Positions 26,437 to 36,444 of a stretch of DNA of 64,000 nucleotides are shown piece by piece (the stretch's first letter is position 1; each line of letters starts with the position of its first letter). Origin of the DNA: JBFAPK01 sp040676675 (GTDB taxonomy: Bacteria > Actinomycetota > Actinomycetes > Mycobacteriales > Micromonosporaceae); NCBI RefSeq assembly GCF_040676675.1, contig NZ_JBFAPK010000049.1:1-64000 (forward strand). The letters are read 5' to 3'. The notes beneath the pieces were generated by a model that had not been told where the DNA came from, did not search any database, and was given only the letters and a program-made list of their open reading frames with translations. The position numbers and the translations under genes are program-made.

Positions 26437-26658
26437 TTGAGTGCCGCCGACCAGCTTTCAGAATTCGCGGCTTTTGCCATAGATCTTGCGCTCGCCCATC
26501 GCCCGAAATGGAAATTCCATCAGCTGGCGCTACGCAAGATGTGCGCGTGCGGAAACCCCCTGCCCTGCCGCAGACTCACCGCCCTCCCCGCCGATCTGTC
26601 CCGGTCCCGCGCACAGCCGGGCGCATTGTCTGCCGACTATGGAGGACGGAATGACTGA
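26437..26658 (+). CDS. Small cysteine-motif protein, XRE module
   Basis: A 73-residue protein from TTG 26437 (AAGGGGG 8 nt upstream). It contains CACGNPLPC (about residues 36-44), a short-spaced Cys motif, then a Pro/Arg-rich tail. Its stop overlaps the next gene's ATG by 8 nt (26651-26658). It is unlike any family I can name. The coupling and the divergent XRE regulator suggest that it acts with that regulator (inference). Confidence 0.55.
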   Translation: MSAADQLSEFAAFAIDLALAHRPKWKFHQLALRKMCACGNPLPCRRLTALPADLSRSRAQPGALSADYGGRND

Positions 26659-26905
26659 GTACCCGCCCATTCACGCGCCGTCCCGCCCGGACTGGTCCTG
26701 TACCGCCTGCGCGGACGCCTGGCCCTGCAACACCCGGAAACTGCAGCTGCGGGACCTGTTCCAGGACAACACCGCCGGTCTGGTGAACTACCTAGCCCAG
26801 TACCTGACCGACGCGAACCTCGAGCTGGGCCACCTGAGCAGCGTCGAGGTGAGCGAACGGTTCGTCGACTGGTGCGCGCCTGGGGCGGGCCGGGCCACGG
26901 CGTAG
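26651..26905 (+). CDS. Small protein with CxxCxxxWPC motif
   Basis: An 84-residue protein: PSRPDWSCTACADAWPCNTRK at residues about 10-30, then an amphipathic helix LVNYLAQYLTDANLELGHLSSVEVSERFVDW. This two-part form is common in small actinobacterial proteins beside XRE/DUF5753 regulators. The CxxC and distal Cys could bind a metal. The site GGAGGACGGA precedes ATG 26651. Function unknown. Confidence 0.7.
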   Translation: MTEYPPIHAPSRPDWSCTACADAWPCNTRKLQLRDLFQDNTAGLVNYLAQYLTDANLELGHLSSVEVSERFVDWCAPGAGRATA

Positions 26906-26946
26906 GGTCGCGGATGTCCGCGTACCGGGGAAGGAAGCTCGCCGAA

Positions 26947-27402
26947 GTGAACAGCCCGCAGCACCTCGACCCGCAGCGTCCCGAGTTGGCGGCGCAGCTC
27001 GACCTCGCCCCGCACCCGGAGGGTGGGTGGTTCCGCGAGACGTGGCGCTCGTCGCAGAGCTTCCGGCCCGACGGGTACGACGGCACCCGCAGCGCCGCCA
27101 CCGCCATCTACTTCCTGCTCAACCCCGGCGAGCGGTCCCGCTGGCACGTGGTCCGCTCCGACGAGCTGTGGCTCTGGCACTCGGGCGGCCCGCTGATCCT
27201 GCGGCTCGGCGGGTCCGGCGACACGCCGGCGTCCGACCCGGAAGAGGTGCTCCTCGGCGCCGACGTGGCCGCCGGCCAGCGGCCCCAGGTGGTGATCCCC
27301 GGCGGGGTGTGGCAGGCGGCGGCCCCGGCCGCCGACCGGCCGGTCCTGGTCAGCTGCGTGGTCGCCCCCGGATTCGACTTCGCCGACTTCCGGATGGCCT
27401 GA
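26947..27402 (+). CDS. Cupin DUF985 family protein
   Basis: A 151-residue protein with the DUF985 cupin pattern: LAPHPEGGWFRETWRS, SAATAIYFLLNPGERSRWHVVRSDELWLWHSGGPL and VIPGGVWQAAAP. His and Glu residues in the two cupin motifs (HPEGG, WHVVRSDELWLWH) could bind metal; a sugar epimerase or isomerase role is unproven. GTG 26947 is chosen on GGAAGGAAG about 10 nt upstream; an in-frame ATG at 26914 adds 11 residues. Confidence 0.85.
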   Translation: MNSPQHLDPQRPELAAQLDLAPHPEGGWFRETWRSSQSFRPDGYDGTRSAATAIYFLLNPGERSRWHVVRSDELWLWHSGGPLILRLGGSGDTPASDPEEVLLGADVAAGQRPQVVIPGGVWQAAAPAADRPVLVSCVVAPGFDFADFRMA

Positions 27403-27542
27403 CACCGCCCGCGCCACCGGCCGCCCGCCCGGGGCGCGACAGCGCCGCCGTGGGCCGGCGGATCGCCGCGCGACGGTACGCGGCCGGCGGGTCTTGGCGG
27501 GTGAGCTGCCGGTCCGGTGGTCGGGACAGGCAAGATGTCAGC

Positions 27543-29027
27543 GTGGACGAACACGACATGCTCCTGTCGCCGGCCGGCGTCGAGCAGCTGCGCGCCGCGC
27601 TGACCGGCGCCGGCTACACGTCGAGCGGCATCGCCGAGCGGCTCGGCTCGGCCGCGACCAGCGGACTCACCCGCAACGACTTCCGGGCCGCGCTGCGCGC
27701 GACCGAGGAACGTGATCCGCTCGCCACGCTGATCCGGCTCTTCGTCTGCGGTCAGACGGAGCCGGAGGCCGCGGTCACCGCCGCGCTGGCCCCGCTGCCG
27801 CTGGCCGAGGCGCTCGCCGCCGGGCTGGTCGAGCGGTACGGCGACGGGCTGCGCCAGGGCGTCGACCTCGAACCGTACGGGGACGCCTGGTGGGTCCTCT
27901 CCGACGTGCCGGCCAGCGCCCGGCCCGGCCAACCGCTCCGCTCCGACCACGTGCTCGGCATCGGCGGCGCCTCCACCACGCTGGTCGGGGCCACCATCCG
28001 CCGGCCGGTCGGCACCGCCCTCGACCTCGGTACCGGCAGCGGCGTCCAGGCGCTGCACCTGGCCACGCACGCCGACTCGGTCACCGCCACCGACCTCTCC
28101 GACCGCTCGCTGCGCTTCGCCGCCACCACCGCCGCGCTCAACGGCCAACGCTGGGAACTGCTCCGGGGCGACCTGACCGCGCCGGTCGCCGGACGGCGGT
28201 TCGACCTCGTGGTGAGCAACCCGCCGTTCGTGGTCGGGCCCGGCACCACCACGCACAGCTACCGCGACTCGGGGCGGGTCGGCGACGCGATCGCCGTCGA
28301 GCTGGCCGGCGCCGCGACCGGGCTGCTGGCCGAGGGCGGCACGATGCAGTACCTGGCCAACTGGGTACACATCGCGGGCGAGGACTGGGGCGACCGGGTG
28401 GCCGGCTGGTTCGCCGGTACCGGGCTGGACGCCTGGGTGATCCAGCGCGAGGTCGCCGATCCCACCGCGTACGTCGACCTGTGGCTCGCCGACGCCAGCG
28501 AGGCGGCCGACCCGCAGCGGGTGGCCGCCTGGCTGGACTGGTTCGACACGCACAAGGTCGAGGCGATCGGCTTCGGGATCATCAACCTGCGCCGGGGCGG
28601 CCACGACGATCCCCTGGTACGCGTCGAGGACCTGCGCCAGTCGGTACAGCCGCCGATGGGCGAGCAGATCGCCGCCTGGTTCGACCGGCAGGACTGGCTC
28701 CGGGGCCGGGACACCGACGGGCTGCTCGCCGCCCGGTACCGCGCCGCCGACGGGCTGCAGCTGCGGCAGGAGGCGACCATGGGCGAGCAGGGCTGGGCGG
28801 TCGACCGGCAGGTGCTGGCGATGCCCCGGGGCCTGCGCTGGACCGAGGAGGTGGACCCGCTGGTGCTGGCGCTGGTCGGCGGCTGCGACGGCCGGGTGCC
28901 GCTGCGCGAGCAGCTGGCCCTGCTCGCCATCGCGCACGAGGTACCGGAGGCGGACCTCGCCGAGGCGGCCGGGCCGATCATCGCGCACCTGGTCGAGCGC
29001 GGCCTGGTCACTCCGGTGGCGGGCTGA
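27543..29027 (+). CDS. Class I SAM-dependent methyltransferase with RsmC/PrmC-like NPPF motif
   Basis: A 494-residue protein. Residues 1-150 form a helical N-terminal domain (DFRAALRAT, DPLATLIRLFVCGQTE). The Rossmann methyltransferase core has DLGTGSGVQALHLATH (about 160-175) and the N6-adenine/glutamine-type catalytic motif VVSNPPFV (about 222-229). A C-terminal domain of about 230 residues follows, with a winged-helix-like end. NPPF suggests methylation of an amino group in nucleic acid or protein. GTG 27543 lacks a strong ribosome-binding site. Dtd follows after 4 nt, so the genes are probably co-translated. Confidence 0.88.
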   Translation: MDEHDMLLSPAGVEQLRAALTGAGYTSSGIAERLGSAATSGLTRNDFRAALRATEERDPLATLIRLFVCGQTEPEAAVTAALAPLPLAEALAAGLVERYGDGLRQGVDLEPYGDAWWVLSDVPASARPGQPLRSDHVLGIGGASTTLVGATIRRPVGTALDLGTGSGVQALHLATHADSVTATDLSDRSLRFAATTAALNGQRWELLRGDLTAPVAGRRFDLVVSNPPFVVGPGTTTHSYRDSGRVGDAIAVELAGAATGLLAEGGTMQYLANWVHIAGEDWGDRVAGWFAGTGLDAWVIQREVADPTAYVDLWLADASEAADPQRVAAWLDWFDTHKVEAIGFGIINLRRGGHDDPLVRVEDLRQSVQPPMGEQIAAWFDRQDWLRGRDTDGLLAARYRAADGLQLRQEATMGEQGWAVDRQVLAMPRGLRWTEEVDPLVLALVGGCDGRVPLREQLALLAIAHEVPEADLAEAAGPIIAHLVERGLVTPVAG

Positions 29028-29031
29028 CGCC

Positions 29032-29505
<474 letters not shown>

Positions 29506-29520
29506 GCCCCGGCGCCGGGT

Positions 29521-29546
29521 GCCGCCAGCCGGACCGGGCTGGCGGC
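29521..29546. terminator. Hairpin between dtd and spo0M
   Basis: GCCGCCAGCC / GGCTGGCGGC with a 6-nt loop between two convergent genes. Confidence 0.75.
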
Positions 29547-29573
29547 GCGGGCGCCGGAGGGAACCCGGGCGGG

Positions 29574-30362
29574 TCAGAAGAAGAGGCCGCGCCGCTGGAC
29601 CGACTCGCGCAGCCACCCGTCGAGCCGCGCGGCCCAGTCCGTCCGCGCGACGTCCGCGTAGTCGACCGTGAAGCGGCCGAACGCGTCCCGTCCCTCGGTG
29701 AAGAGGCCGCCCCGCTTGTCGATCTCCAGTACCACCTGGAGGTGGTGCGGGGTGGCGACGAAGGTCAGTTCGAGCTGGTTGAGCGCGCGGGCGTACTGCG
29801 GCGCGGGATAGAACTCGATCTCCTGGTAGAACGGCAGCCGCTGCTGTACGCCGTAGATGTGGCCCCGCTCGACGTCCGCGCGGGAGAAGCGGAAACCGAG
29901 CCGCAGCAGCGCGTCGAGCACCTGCTCCTGGGCCGGCAGCGGGTGTACCGCCACCGCGTCGAGGTCCCCCTTGTCGACGGAGCGGGCCACCTCCAGCTCG
30001 GTACGCAGGCCCATGGTCATGCCGTGCAGGTGCTGGCCGTACAGCTCGGTGATCGGCGTCTCCCAGGGGACCTCGACCCGGAACGGGATGCTGTGCCGCT
30101 GGCCGCTGTCGAGGTGGAACGCGCCGGTGACCCGGGTGCGGTGGAACTCCTGCGTGGTGTCGTACTCGCTGTCGCCGCTCTCCACCTCGACGCGGGTCAC
30201 CAGCCCGAGCGCGACGTACTCGATGTCGACCGGGTGGTCGCCGCCGACCACGTGCACCTGGCCCTCCAGCTGACCGCCGGGGCGGCAGTTCGGGTTGGCC
30301 AGCACGGTGTCCACCGACGGACCGCCGACACCCATCGCTCGCATGATGCGCTTGAAGACCAC
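29574..30362 (-). CDS. Sporulation-control protein Spo0M family
   Basis: A 262-residue arrestin-fold protein with typical Spo0M features: MVFKRIMRAMGVGGPSVDT start, CRPGGQLEGQVHVVGGDHPVDIEYVALGLVT, and SIPFRVEVPWETPITEL. The C-terminal part holds RGGLFTEGRDAFGRFTVDY. In Bacillus, Spo0M influences the decision to sporulate; in actinobacteria the role is unknown. GTG 30362 with GGGAGAG upstream. Divergent from the second sigma factor across 282 nt. Confidence 0.9.
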   Translation of the reverse strand: MVFKRIMRAMGVGGPSVDTVLANPNCRPGGQLEGQVHVVGGDHPVDIEYVALGLVTRVEVESGDSEYDTTQEFHRTRVTGAFHLDSGQRHSIPFRVEVPWETPITELYGQHLHGMTMGLRTELEVARSVDKGDLDAVAVHPLPAQEQVLDALLRLGFRFSRADVERGHIYGVQQRLPFYQEIEFYPAPQYARALNQLELTFVATPHHLQVVLEIDKRGGLFTEGRDAFGRFTVDYADVARTDWAARLDGWLRESVQRRGLFF

Positions 30363-30644
30363 GATGCTCTCCCTCGACGTGCCGTCGGTCCGATCGCCGC
30401 TGTCGTTCGCCGCTGGGTGGCACGGTAGCCAGCACCGACAAGCGCGCCGGGCGTCCCGAATCGGCCCGCCGTCCTCGACATTATGGACAAATGCCGTGAG
30501 GTGCCGCGATGGCGCGTCGTCGTGGTACCAGATTCATGCCACTCGAACGTCTCCTCACCTCCGCTTCACGCCCCACCGGCCAAGCTGTTTCCACCAACGC
30601 CAATCGGCCTTGGGAAAGGCAGTCGACGCGGGGAGGCGACTGAG

Positions 30645-31682
<1,038 letters not shown>

Positions 31683-31696
31683 CCCGCCCGCTTCCT

Positions 31697-31743
31697 ACGC
31701 CGAGCCCCTCGACGTCCCACCGGACGTCCGAGGGGCTCGGCGT
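31697..31743. terminator. Terminator after the second sigma gene
   Basis: ACGCCGAGCCCCTCGACGTCC pairs with the reverse complement at 31722-31743 with a single-base bulge and 4-nt loop, then TTCC. 14 nt after the stop. Confidence 0.88.
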
Positions 31744-31778
31744 TTCCGCGCGGAGGCGGTACCGCCGCCCGCCGCCCT

Positions 31779-32279
31779 TCAGCCGGCGTCGGCCTCGACG
31801 AGCAGCCGTCGCAGCAGTCCGGCGAGCTGGTGGCGCTCGTCACCGCTGAGGGCTGCCATGATCCGGTGTTCCTCGTCGCCCAGCCCGTCGATGGCGCCGC
31901 GCCAGACCCGGTGACCGCGCTCGGTGAGCTGGACGATCACCTTCCGCCGGTCGTCGGGGGACGGCTGCCGGCGCAGGAAGCCCCGCTGCTCCATCGCGTC
32001 CAGCCGGCCGGTCATGGTGGCCGGGGAGACCCGCAGGTCGGTGGCGAGTTCCGAGGGCCCGGCCCGGTACGGCCGGCCGCGGCGGGCGAGCGCGTGCAGC
32101 GTCTCGTACTCGAAGTTCTGCAGCCCGTGCTCGGCCAACTGGGCCTGCTTGACCCGGCTCAGGTGCTTCACCAGGTAGTGCATCCGGGTGACCGCGCCCT
32201 CGACGTCCGGGTCGAGGTCGGGCAGTACCCGCCGCCACTGCGCGATGTGCTCGTCAACCCTGTCGCCTACGTCGGTCAC
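31779..32279 (-). CDS. MarR-family transcriptional regulator
   Basis: A 166-residue winged-helix regulator: dimerisation helix (MHYLVKHLSRVKQAQLAEHGL), wHTH (YRAGPSELATDLRVSPATMTGRLDAMEQRGFLRRQPSPDDRRKVIVQLTERG, about residues 70-125) with the DDRR wing signature, and a C-terminal helix. Divergent from an MFS transporter whose promoter contains a perfect palindrome, so it very likely represses that gene and releases on ligand binding (inference). GTG start, no strong ribosome-binding site. Confidence 0.93.
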   Translation of the reverse strand: MTDVGDRVDEHIAQWRRVLPDLDPDVEGAVTRMHYLVKHLSRVKQAQLAEHGLQNFEYETLHALARRGRPYRAGPSELATDLRVSPATMTGRLDAMEQRGFLRRQPSPDDRRKVIVQLTERGHRVWRGAIDGLGDEEHRIMAALSGDERHQLAGLLRRLLVEADAG

Positions 32280-32404
32280 CGGTCAAGTGTGCCCGCCCAC
32301 CGCTCCGGCTGTGGCCCACGCCGCTCGGCCCGCACCGCTCGGCGCGTCGCTCGGCCCGCACCGCTTCGTTGGGCGCGCGTCGAGGCGGGGGGAGGATCAT
32401 TTCG

Positions 32405-32434
32405 TTGCCAAATTTTTCGGTACCGAAATACTAT
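32405..32434 (+). promoter_or_regulatory. Leaderless promoter with palindromic operator for the MFS gene
   Basis: TTGCCA (32405-32410), an 18-bp spacer and TACTAT (32429-32434) form a good sigma-A promoter. The ATG at 32441 follows the -10 by 6 nt, so the transcript is leaderless. The 14-bp perfect palindrome TTTCGGTACCGAAA (32415-32428) fills the spacer. It is the expected position for a MarR dimer to block polymerase. Confidence 0.7.
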
Positions 32435-32440
32435 GCCGGC

Positions 32441-33739
32441 ATGCGCGCATCCCCGGAACGGAACTTCCGGCTCTTCTGGCTCGGCTACACCCTCTCCATG
32501 TTCGGCGACTTCCTGGTGCCGGCCGCCCTGGCCCTGGCCGTCGTACGGGCCACCGGCTCGGCCGGCGCGCTCGCCCTCGTCCTGGGCTGCGCCGCCGTAC
32601 CGCGACTGCTCCTGCTCCCGCTCGGCGGGGTGCTCGCCGATCGCTGGCAGCCACGGCGGGTCGCCCTGGTCGCCGACTGGGTACGCGCCGCCGTGCAGCT
32701 GGCCGTCGGCCTCGAACTGGTCGGCGGCGTCTTCCGGCTGACCGACCTGGCGGTCGCCGGCGTGATCAGCGGCGCGGCGTCGGCGTTCGCGCTGCCGACC
32801 AGATCGGCGCTGATCGCCGCGACCGTGCCGGCGACCGGGCGAGCCCGCGCCAACGGCCTGCTCGGCATCTCCACCAGCGCGGCGCGGGTGCTCGGTCCCG
32901 GCGCCGCCGGAGCGCTGATCCTCACCATCGGTCCCGGCTGGGCCTTCGTCCTCGACGCCGCCACCTTCGTGGTCAGCGCCCTCGCGCTGCTCGCCGTCCG
33001 GATCGCCGCGCTGCCGGCCGCCGCGCGCCGGCCGGTACACCGGGATCTCGTGGCGGGCTGGAGTGAACTGCGCCGGCACGACTGGCTCTGGACCAGTCTG
33101 ATCGGCCACGCGGCCTGGAACCTGGCATCGGCCGTACTGCTCACCCTCGGGCCGTTGATCGCCGTACGGCAGCTCGGCGGGGAGGCCGTCTGGGTGGCGA
33201 CGCTGCAGGCCGGAGCGCTCGGACTGCTCGCCGGTTCCCTGCTGGCCGTCCGGACCGGCGGCACCGGCCGGTTCCGCCTGCGGATCGCGCGGCCGGTCCT
33301 GGCCGCCAACCTCGCACTCTCGCTCTACGCTCTGCCGCTCGCCCTGCTCGCCGCCGCCGCGCCCGCACCCGCCCTGCTGGTCGGCTACGCGCTCGCGCTG
33401 GCCGGGCTCGGCTTCCTCAATCCCGTCTGGGACACCGCCGTGCAGCAGCACATCCCGGCGGACCGGCTCTCCCGGGTCAGCTCCTACGACATGCTGCTCT
33501 CCTTCGGGGCGATGCCCCTCGGGTACGCGGTGGCCGCCCCCACCGCCGCGGCCTTCGGCAACGCCGTGCCGCTGCTGCTCGCGGCCGTACTGGTGCTCGT
33601 CTGCACCGCCGGTACCGCCGCCGTTCCCGGCGTACGCAGGTTGGGCGCCGCGCCCGCGCCGGCCCCCGCGACCGGCGAGCCCGGGTCGGCCGCCGCGACC
33701 GCCGGGCCCGAGCCCGCCGAGACCGCCGCGGCGCGGTGA
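32441..33739 (+). CDS. MFS transporter (MFS_3/EntS-like)
   Basis: A 432-residue major-facilitator protein with 12 predicted transmembrane helices. MRASPERNFRLFWLGYTLSMFGD start, GGVLADRWQPRRV at the loop 2-3 position (motif A), and a central cytoplasmic loop. The overall pattern matches the MFS_3 group (enterobactin exporter and macrolide-efflux-like proteins). The Ala/Pro-rich C-terminal tail of about 30 residues is cytoplasmic. Export of a small molecule sensed by the divergent MarR regulator is inferred. ATG 32441, leaderless. Confidence 0.9.
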   Translation: MRASPERNFRLFWLGYTLSMFGDFLVPAALALAVVRATGSAGALALVLGCAAVPRLLLLPLGGVLADRWQPRRVALVADWVRAAVQLAVGLELVGGVFRLTDLAVAGVISGAASAFALPTRSALIAATVPATGRARANGLLGISTSAARVLGPGAAGALILTIGPGWAFVLDAATFVVSALALLAVRIAALPAAARRPVHRDLVAGWSELRRHDWLWTSLIGHAAWNLASAVLLTLGPLIAVRQLGGEAVWVATLQAGALGLLAGSLLAVRTGGTGRFRLRIARPVLAANLALSLYALPLALLAAAAPAPALLVGYALALAGLGFLNPVWDTAVQQHIPADRLSRVSSYDMLLSFGAMPLGYAVAAPTAAAFGNAVPLLLAAVLVLVCTAGTAAVPGVRRLGAAPAPAPATGEPGSAAATAGPEPAETAAAR

Positions 33740-33754
33740 GGCGAAGCGCGGTAC

Positions 33755-33801
33755 GCGGTGCCGCCGCACGCGGCACGGTAGGCGGTGCCGCCGCACGCGG
33801 C
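33755..33801. repeat. 20-bp direct repeat with internal stem
   Basis: GCGGTGCCGCCGCACGCGGC occurs at 33755-33774 and 33782-33801. Each copy can fold (GTGCCGC/GCGGCAC in the first). They lie between the convergent MFS and GNAT-ACS genes and may serve as a terminator. Confidence 0.5.
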
Positions 33802-33858
33802 CCCGGACACGCGACGCGGCGCGCCGGGAACCGGGCGGGTGCCCCGGGAACCGGGCGG

Positions 33859-36414
33859 TCAGAGGCGGCGCGGACCGGTGTCCGGGCGGACGGCCGGCGC
33901 GCCCAGCCGGACGCTCGCGTGCAGCACCGAAAAGCCGTCGGGCCGGGCGAGCACCGGGTTGAGCCGCAGCTCGCGGACGTCGGGGTGCTCGTCGGCCAGC
34001 CGGCCCACCCGCAGCAGCAGGTCGGCCAGGGCGGATCGGTCCACCGGTACCGCGCCCTGGTGGCCCCGGAGCAGCGGCGCGGCGCGCGGCTCGTCGACCA
34101 GCGCCGCCGCGTCCCGGTCGGTGAGCGGCGCCGCCCGCCACGCCCGGTCGCCGAGCAGCTCGGTCACCACCCCGCCCAGCCCGAACCCGACCACCGGCCC
34201 GAAGGCCGGATCCTCCACCAGCTCCACCACGCAGGAGACCCCCGGCGCCACCATCGGCTGCACCAGTACCTCCGTGCCGAACCCCTCGGCGACCTCGGTG
34301 TACGCCCGGCGCACCGCCGCCTCGCCGGTCAGGTCCAGCCGCACCGCCCCGAGGTCGAGCCGGTGCCGCACCCCCGGCCGGGCCGACTTGAGCGCCACCG
34401 GGAACCCCAGCTCGCGCGCGGCGTCGGCGGCCTCGCCGGCGGAACCGGCCCGGAGCTCGGGAACGACCGGCACGCCGTACGCGCGGAGCAGCCGCTCGGC
34501 CAGCTCCGGCCCCGGATCGGCCAGCGCCACCTCGGCCGCCGCCGGGTCGATCCCCGGCAGTTCGGGCAGCCCGCCCGGTGCCCGGCGCAGCCAACCGGCG
34601 TAGCCGACCACCCGGGCCAGCGCCCGGACCGCCTCCTCCGCGGACGGGTAGGAGGGGACCCCGGCCGGCAGCCGGCCCGCGAGGAAGGTGGTCACCGTCG
34701 GCTTGTCGCCGGCGAGCGCCACGCCGGCCAGCGCGGCGCCGAAGTCGTCCGGGCGGTCGGGCAGCTGACCCGGCAGCGGCGGCGCGAAGACCACCACCAG
34801 CGCGTCGACCCGGTCGTCGGCCGCGGCGGCGGCCAGCGCGGAGGCGAACTCCCCCGCGCCGGCCGCCGGCCCGACCTCGGCGGGATAGCCGGACGCGACC
34901 GTGAGCCCGTAGTCGCGGCAGGCGCGCGCGGCCAGCCCGGCCAGCGCCGAGGAGTTGCCGACCACCCCGACCCGGTCCCCGGCCGGCAGCGGCTGGTTCG
35001 CTAGCAACAGGCCGACGTCGAAGAGCTCCGCCACCGTGTCGACCCGGATCACACCGGAGTGGGCGAAGAGCGCGGCCACCGCGGCGGCGTCCGGGCCCGG
35101 CGCGTCTCCGCCCAGCCCGGTCGGACGTACCGGCGAGGCGACCGCCACCACCGGCTTGGTCCGGCCGATCCGGCGGGCCAACCGGGCGAACTTGCGGGGA
35201 TTGCCGAACGTCTCCAGGTAGAGCAGGATCGCGTCGGTGCCCGGATCGTCCTGCCAGTACTGCAACAGGTCGTTGCCGGAGACGTCGGCCCGGTTGCCGG
35301 CCGAGACGAAGCTGGACAGGCCGAGCCCGCGCCGTTCCGCCTCGGCCAGCAGCGCCACCCCGAACGCCCCGGACTGGCTGAAGAAGCCGACCCGGCCGGG
35401 CGCCGGCAGGCGCGGGGCGAGGGTGGCGTTGAGGCGTACCGCCGGGTCGGTGTTGGCCACGCCGAGACAGTTCGGCCCGACCAGCCGCATCCCCGCCGCG
35501 CGCGCCAGCCGGAGCAGTTCCCGCTGCGCCTCGGCCCCCGCCGCGCCCGCCTCGGCGAACCCGGACGAGACCACCACGAGGCCGTGCGCCCCGGCGCGCG
35601 CGGCGTCGGCGACCGCCTCGGCGACGGTGTCGGCCGGTACGGCGATGACGGCGAGATCCACCGGCGCGCCCGCGTCGGCCGCCGACGGGTACGCGTCGAG
35701 CCCGGCGACCCGGCCGGCGTACGGGTGTACCGGCACGACGGCGCCGGTGAACCCGCCGTCGCGCAGGTGACCGAGGAGCGCCGCCCCGACGCCCTGGCCG
35801 GTGGCGCTGGCCCCGTAGACGGCTACCCCGCGCGGGGCGAGCAGCCGGGCGATCGAGCGCGCCTCGGTCCGCTGCTCCCGGCCGTGCTGCACCTCGATCG
35901 ACTCCTCGGTGGGCGCGATCGGGAAGCTGAGGTGGACCACACCGTCGGCGTACCGGCGCTGGACCCGGTAGCCGAAGTCGGCGAAGACCCGCAGCATCGC
36001 CGCGTTGGCCGGCAGCACCTCGGCGACGAAGCGGTCGATCCCCTCCTGCCGCGCGGCGGCGGCGAGGTGTTCCAGCAGCACCGACCCGATGCCCCGGCCC
36101 TGGTGGGCGTCCTCGACGACGAACGCCACCTCGGCCTCGGGCGCGCCCGGCCCGAGGCGCTCGTACCGGCCGACGGCCAGGATCCGGTCCGCCGCGACCG
36201 CCACGAACGCCTCCCGGTCGCGGTGGTCGACGGTGACGAAGCGGCGCAGGTCCCGCTCGGGAATCCGCGGGTACGGGGAGAAGTAGCGCAGGTAGCGGGT
36301 GCGCTCGGAGAAGCGCGCGTGCATCGCCACGATCGCCGGCGCGTCCGCCGGGCGGATCGGTCGCAGTTGGACGGTCGTACCGTCGCTGAGCAGGACGTCC
36401 GCGGAACGGTCCAC
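33859..36414 (-). CDS. GNAT acetyltransferase fused to NDP-forming acyl-CoA-synthetase-like domain (Pat-like)
   Basis: An 851-residue fusion. N-terminal GNAT domain (about 5-165) with the acetyl-CoA loop EDAHQGRGIGSVLLEHL. Next is an NDP-forming acyl-CoA synthetase subunit region: CoA-binding domain with VAVYGASATGQGVG, ligase-CoA domain with VGFFSQSGAFGVALL. A C-terminal ATP-grasp domain (about 640-840) follows. The usual ASHTG segment with the phospho-His is replaced by GGDAPGPDAAAVAALFAHSG (about 430-450), so the synthetase part is probably catalytically dead and regulatory. This is the N-terminal-GNAT layout described for Streptomyces lividans Pat. GTG 36414 is chosen because GGGAGG precedes it; an in-frame GTG 15 nt upstream would include that site. 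AcuC-like deacetylase lies 30 nt upstream. Confidence 0.92.
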   Translation of the reverse strand: MDRSADVLLSDGTTVQLRPIRPADAPAIVAMHARFSERTRYLRYFSPYPRIPERDLRRFVTVDHRDREAFVAVAADRILAVGRYERLGPGAPEAEVAFVVEDAHQGRGIGSVLLEHLAAAARQEGIDRFVAEVLPANAAMLRVFADFGYRVQRRYADGVVHLSFPIAPTEESIEVQHGREQRTEARSIARLLAPRGVAVYGASATGQGVGAALLGHLRDGGFTGAVVPVHPYAGRVAGLDAYPSAADAGAPVDLAVIAVPADTVAEAVADAARAGAHGLVVVSSGFAEAGAAGAEAQRELLRLARAAGMRLVGPNCLGVANTDPAVRLNATLAPRLPAPGRVGFFSQSGAFGVALLAEAERRGLGLSSFVSAGNRADVSGNDLLQYWQDDPGTDAILLYLETFGNPRKFARLARRIGRTKPVVAVASPVRPTGLGGDAPGPDAAAVAALFAHSGVIRVDTVAELFDVGLLLANQPLPAGDRVGVVGNSSALAGLAARACRDYGLTVASGYPAEVGPAAGAGEFASALAAAAADDRVDALVVVFAPPLPGQLPDRPDDFGAALAGVALAGDKPTVTTFLAGRLPAGVPSYPSAEEAVRALARVVGYAGWLRRAPGGLPELPGIDPAAAEVALADPGPELAERLLRAYGVPVVPELRAGSAGEAADAARELGFPVALKSARPGVRHRLDLGAVRLDLTGEAAVRRAYTEVAEGFGTEVLVQPMVAPGVSCVVELVEDPAFGPVVGFGLGGVVTELLGDRAWRAAPLTDRDAAALVDEPRAAPLLRGHQGAVPVDRSALADLLLRVGRLADEHPDVRELRLNPVLARPDGFSVLHASVRLGAPAVRPDTGPRRL

Positions 36415-36444
36415 GGGTGCGCCTCCCACCTCGGGCGGTACGGG

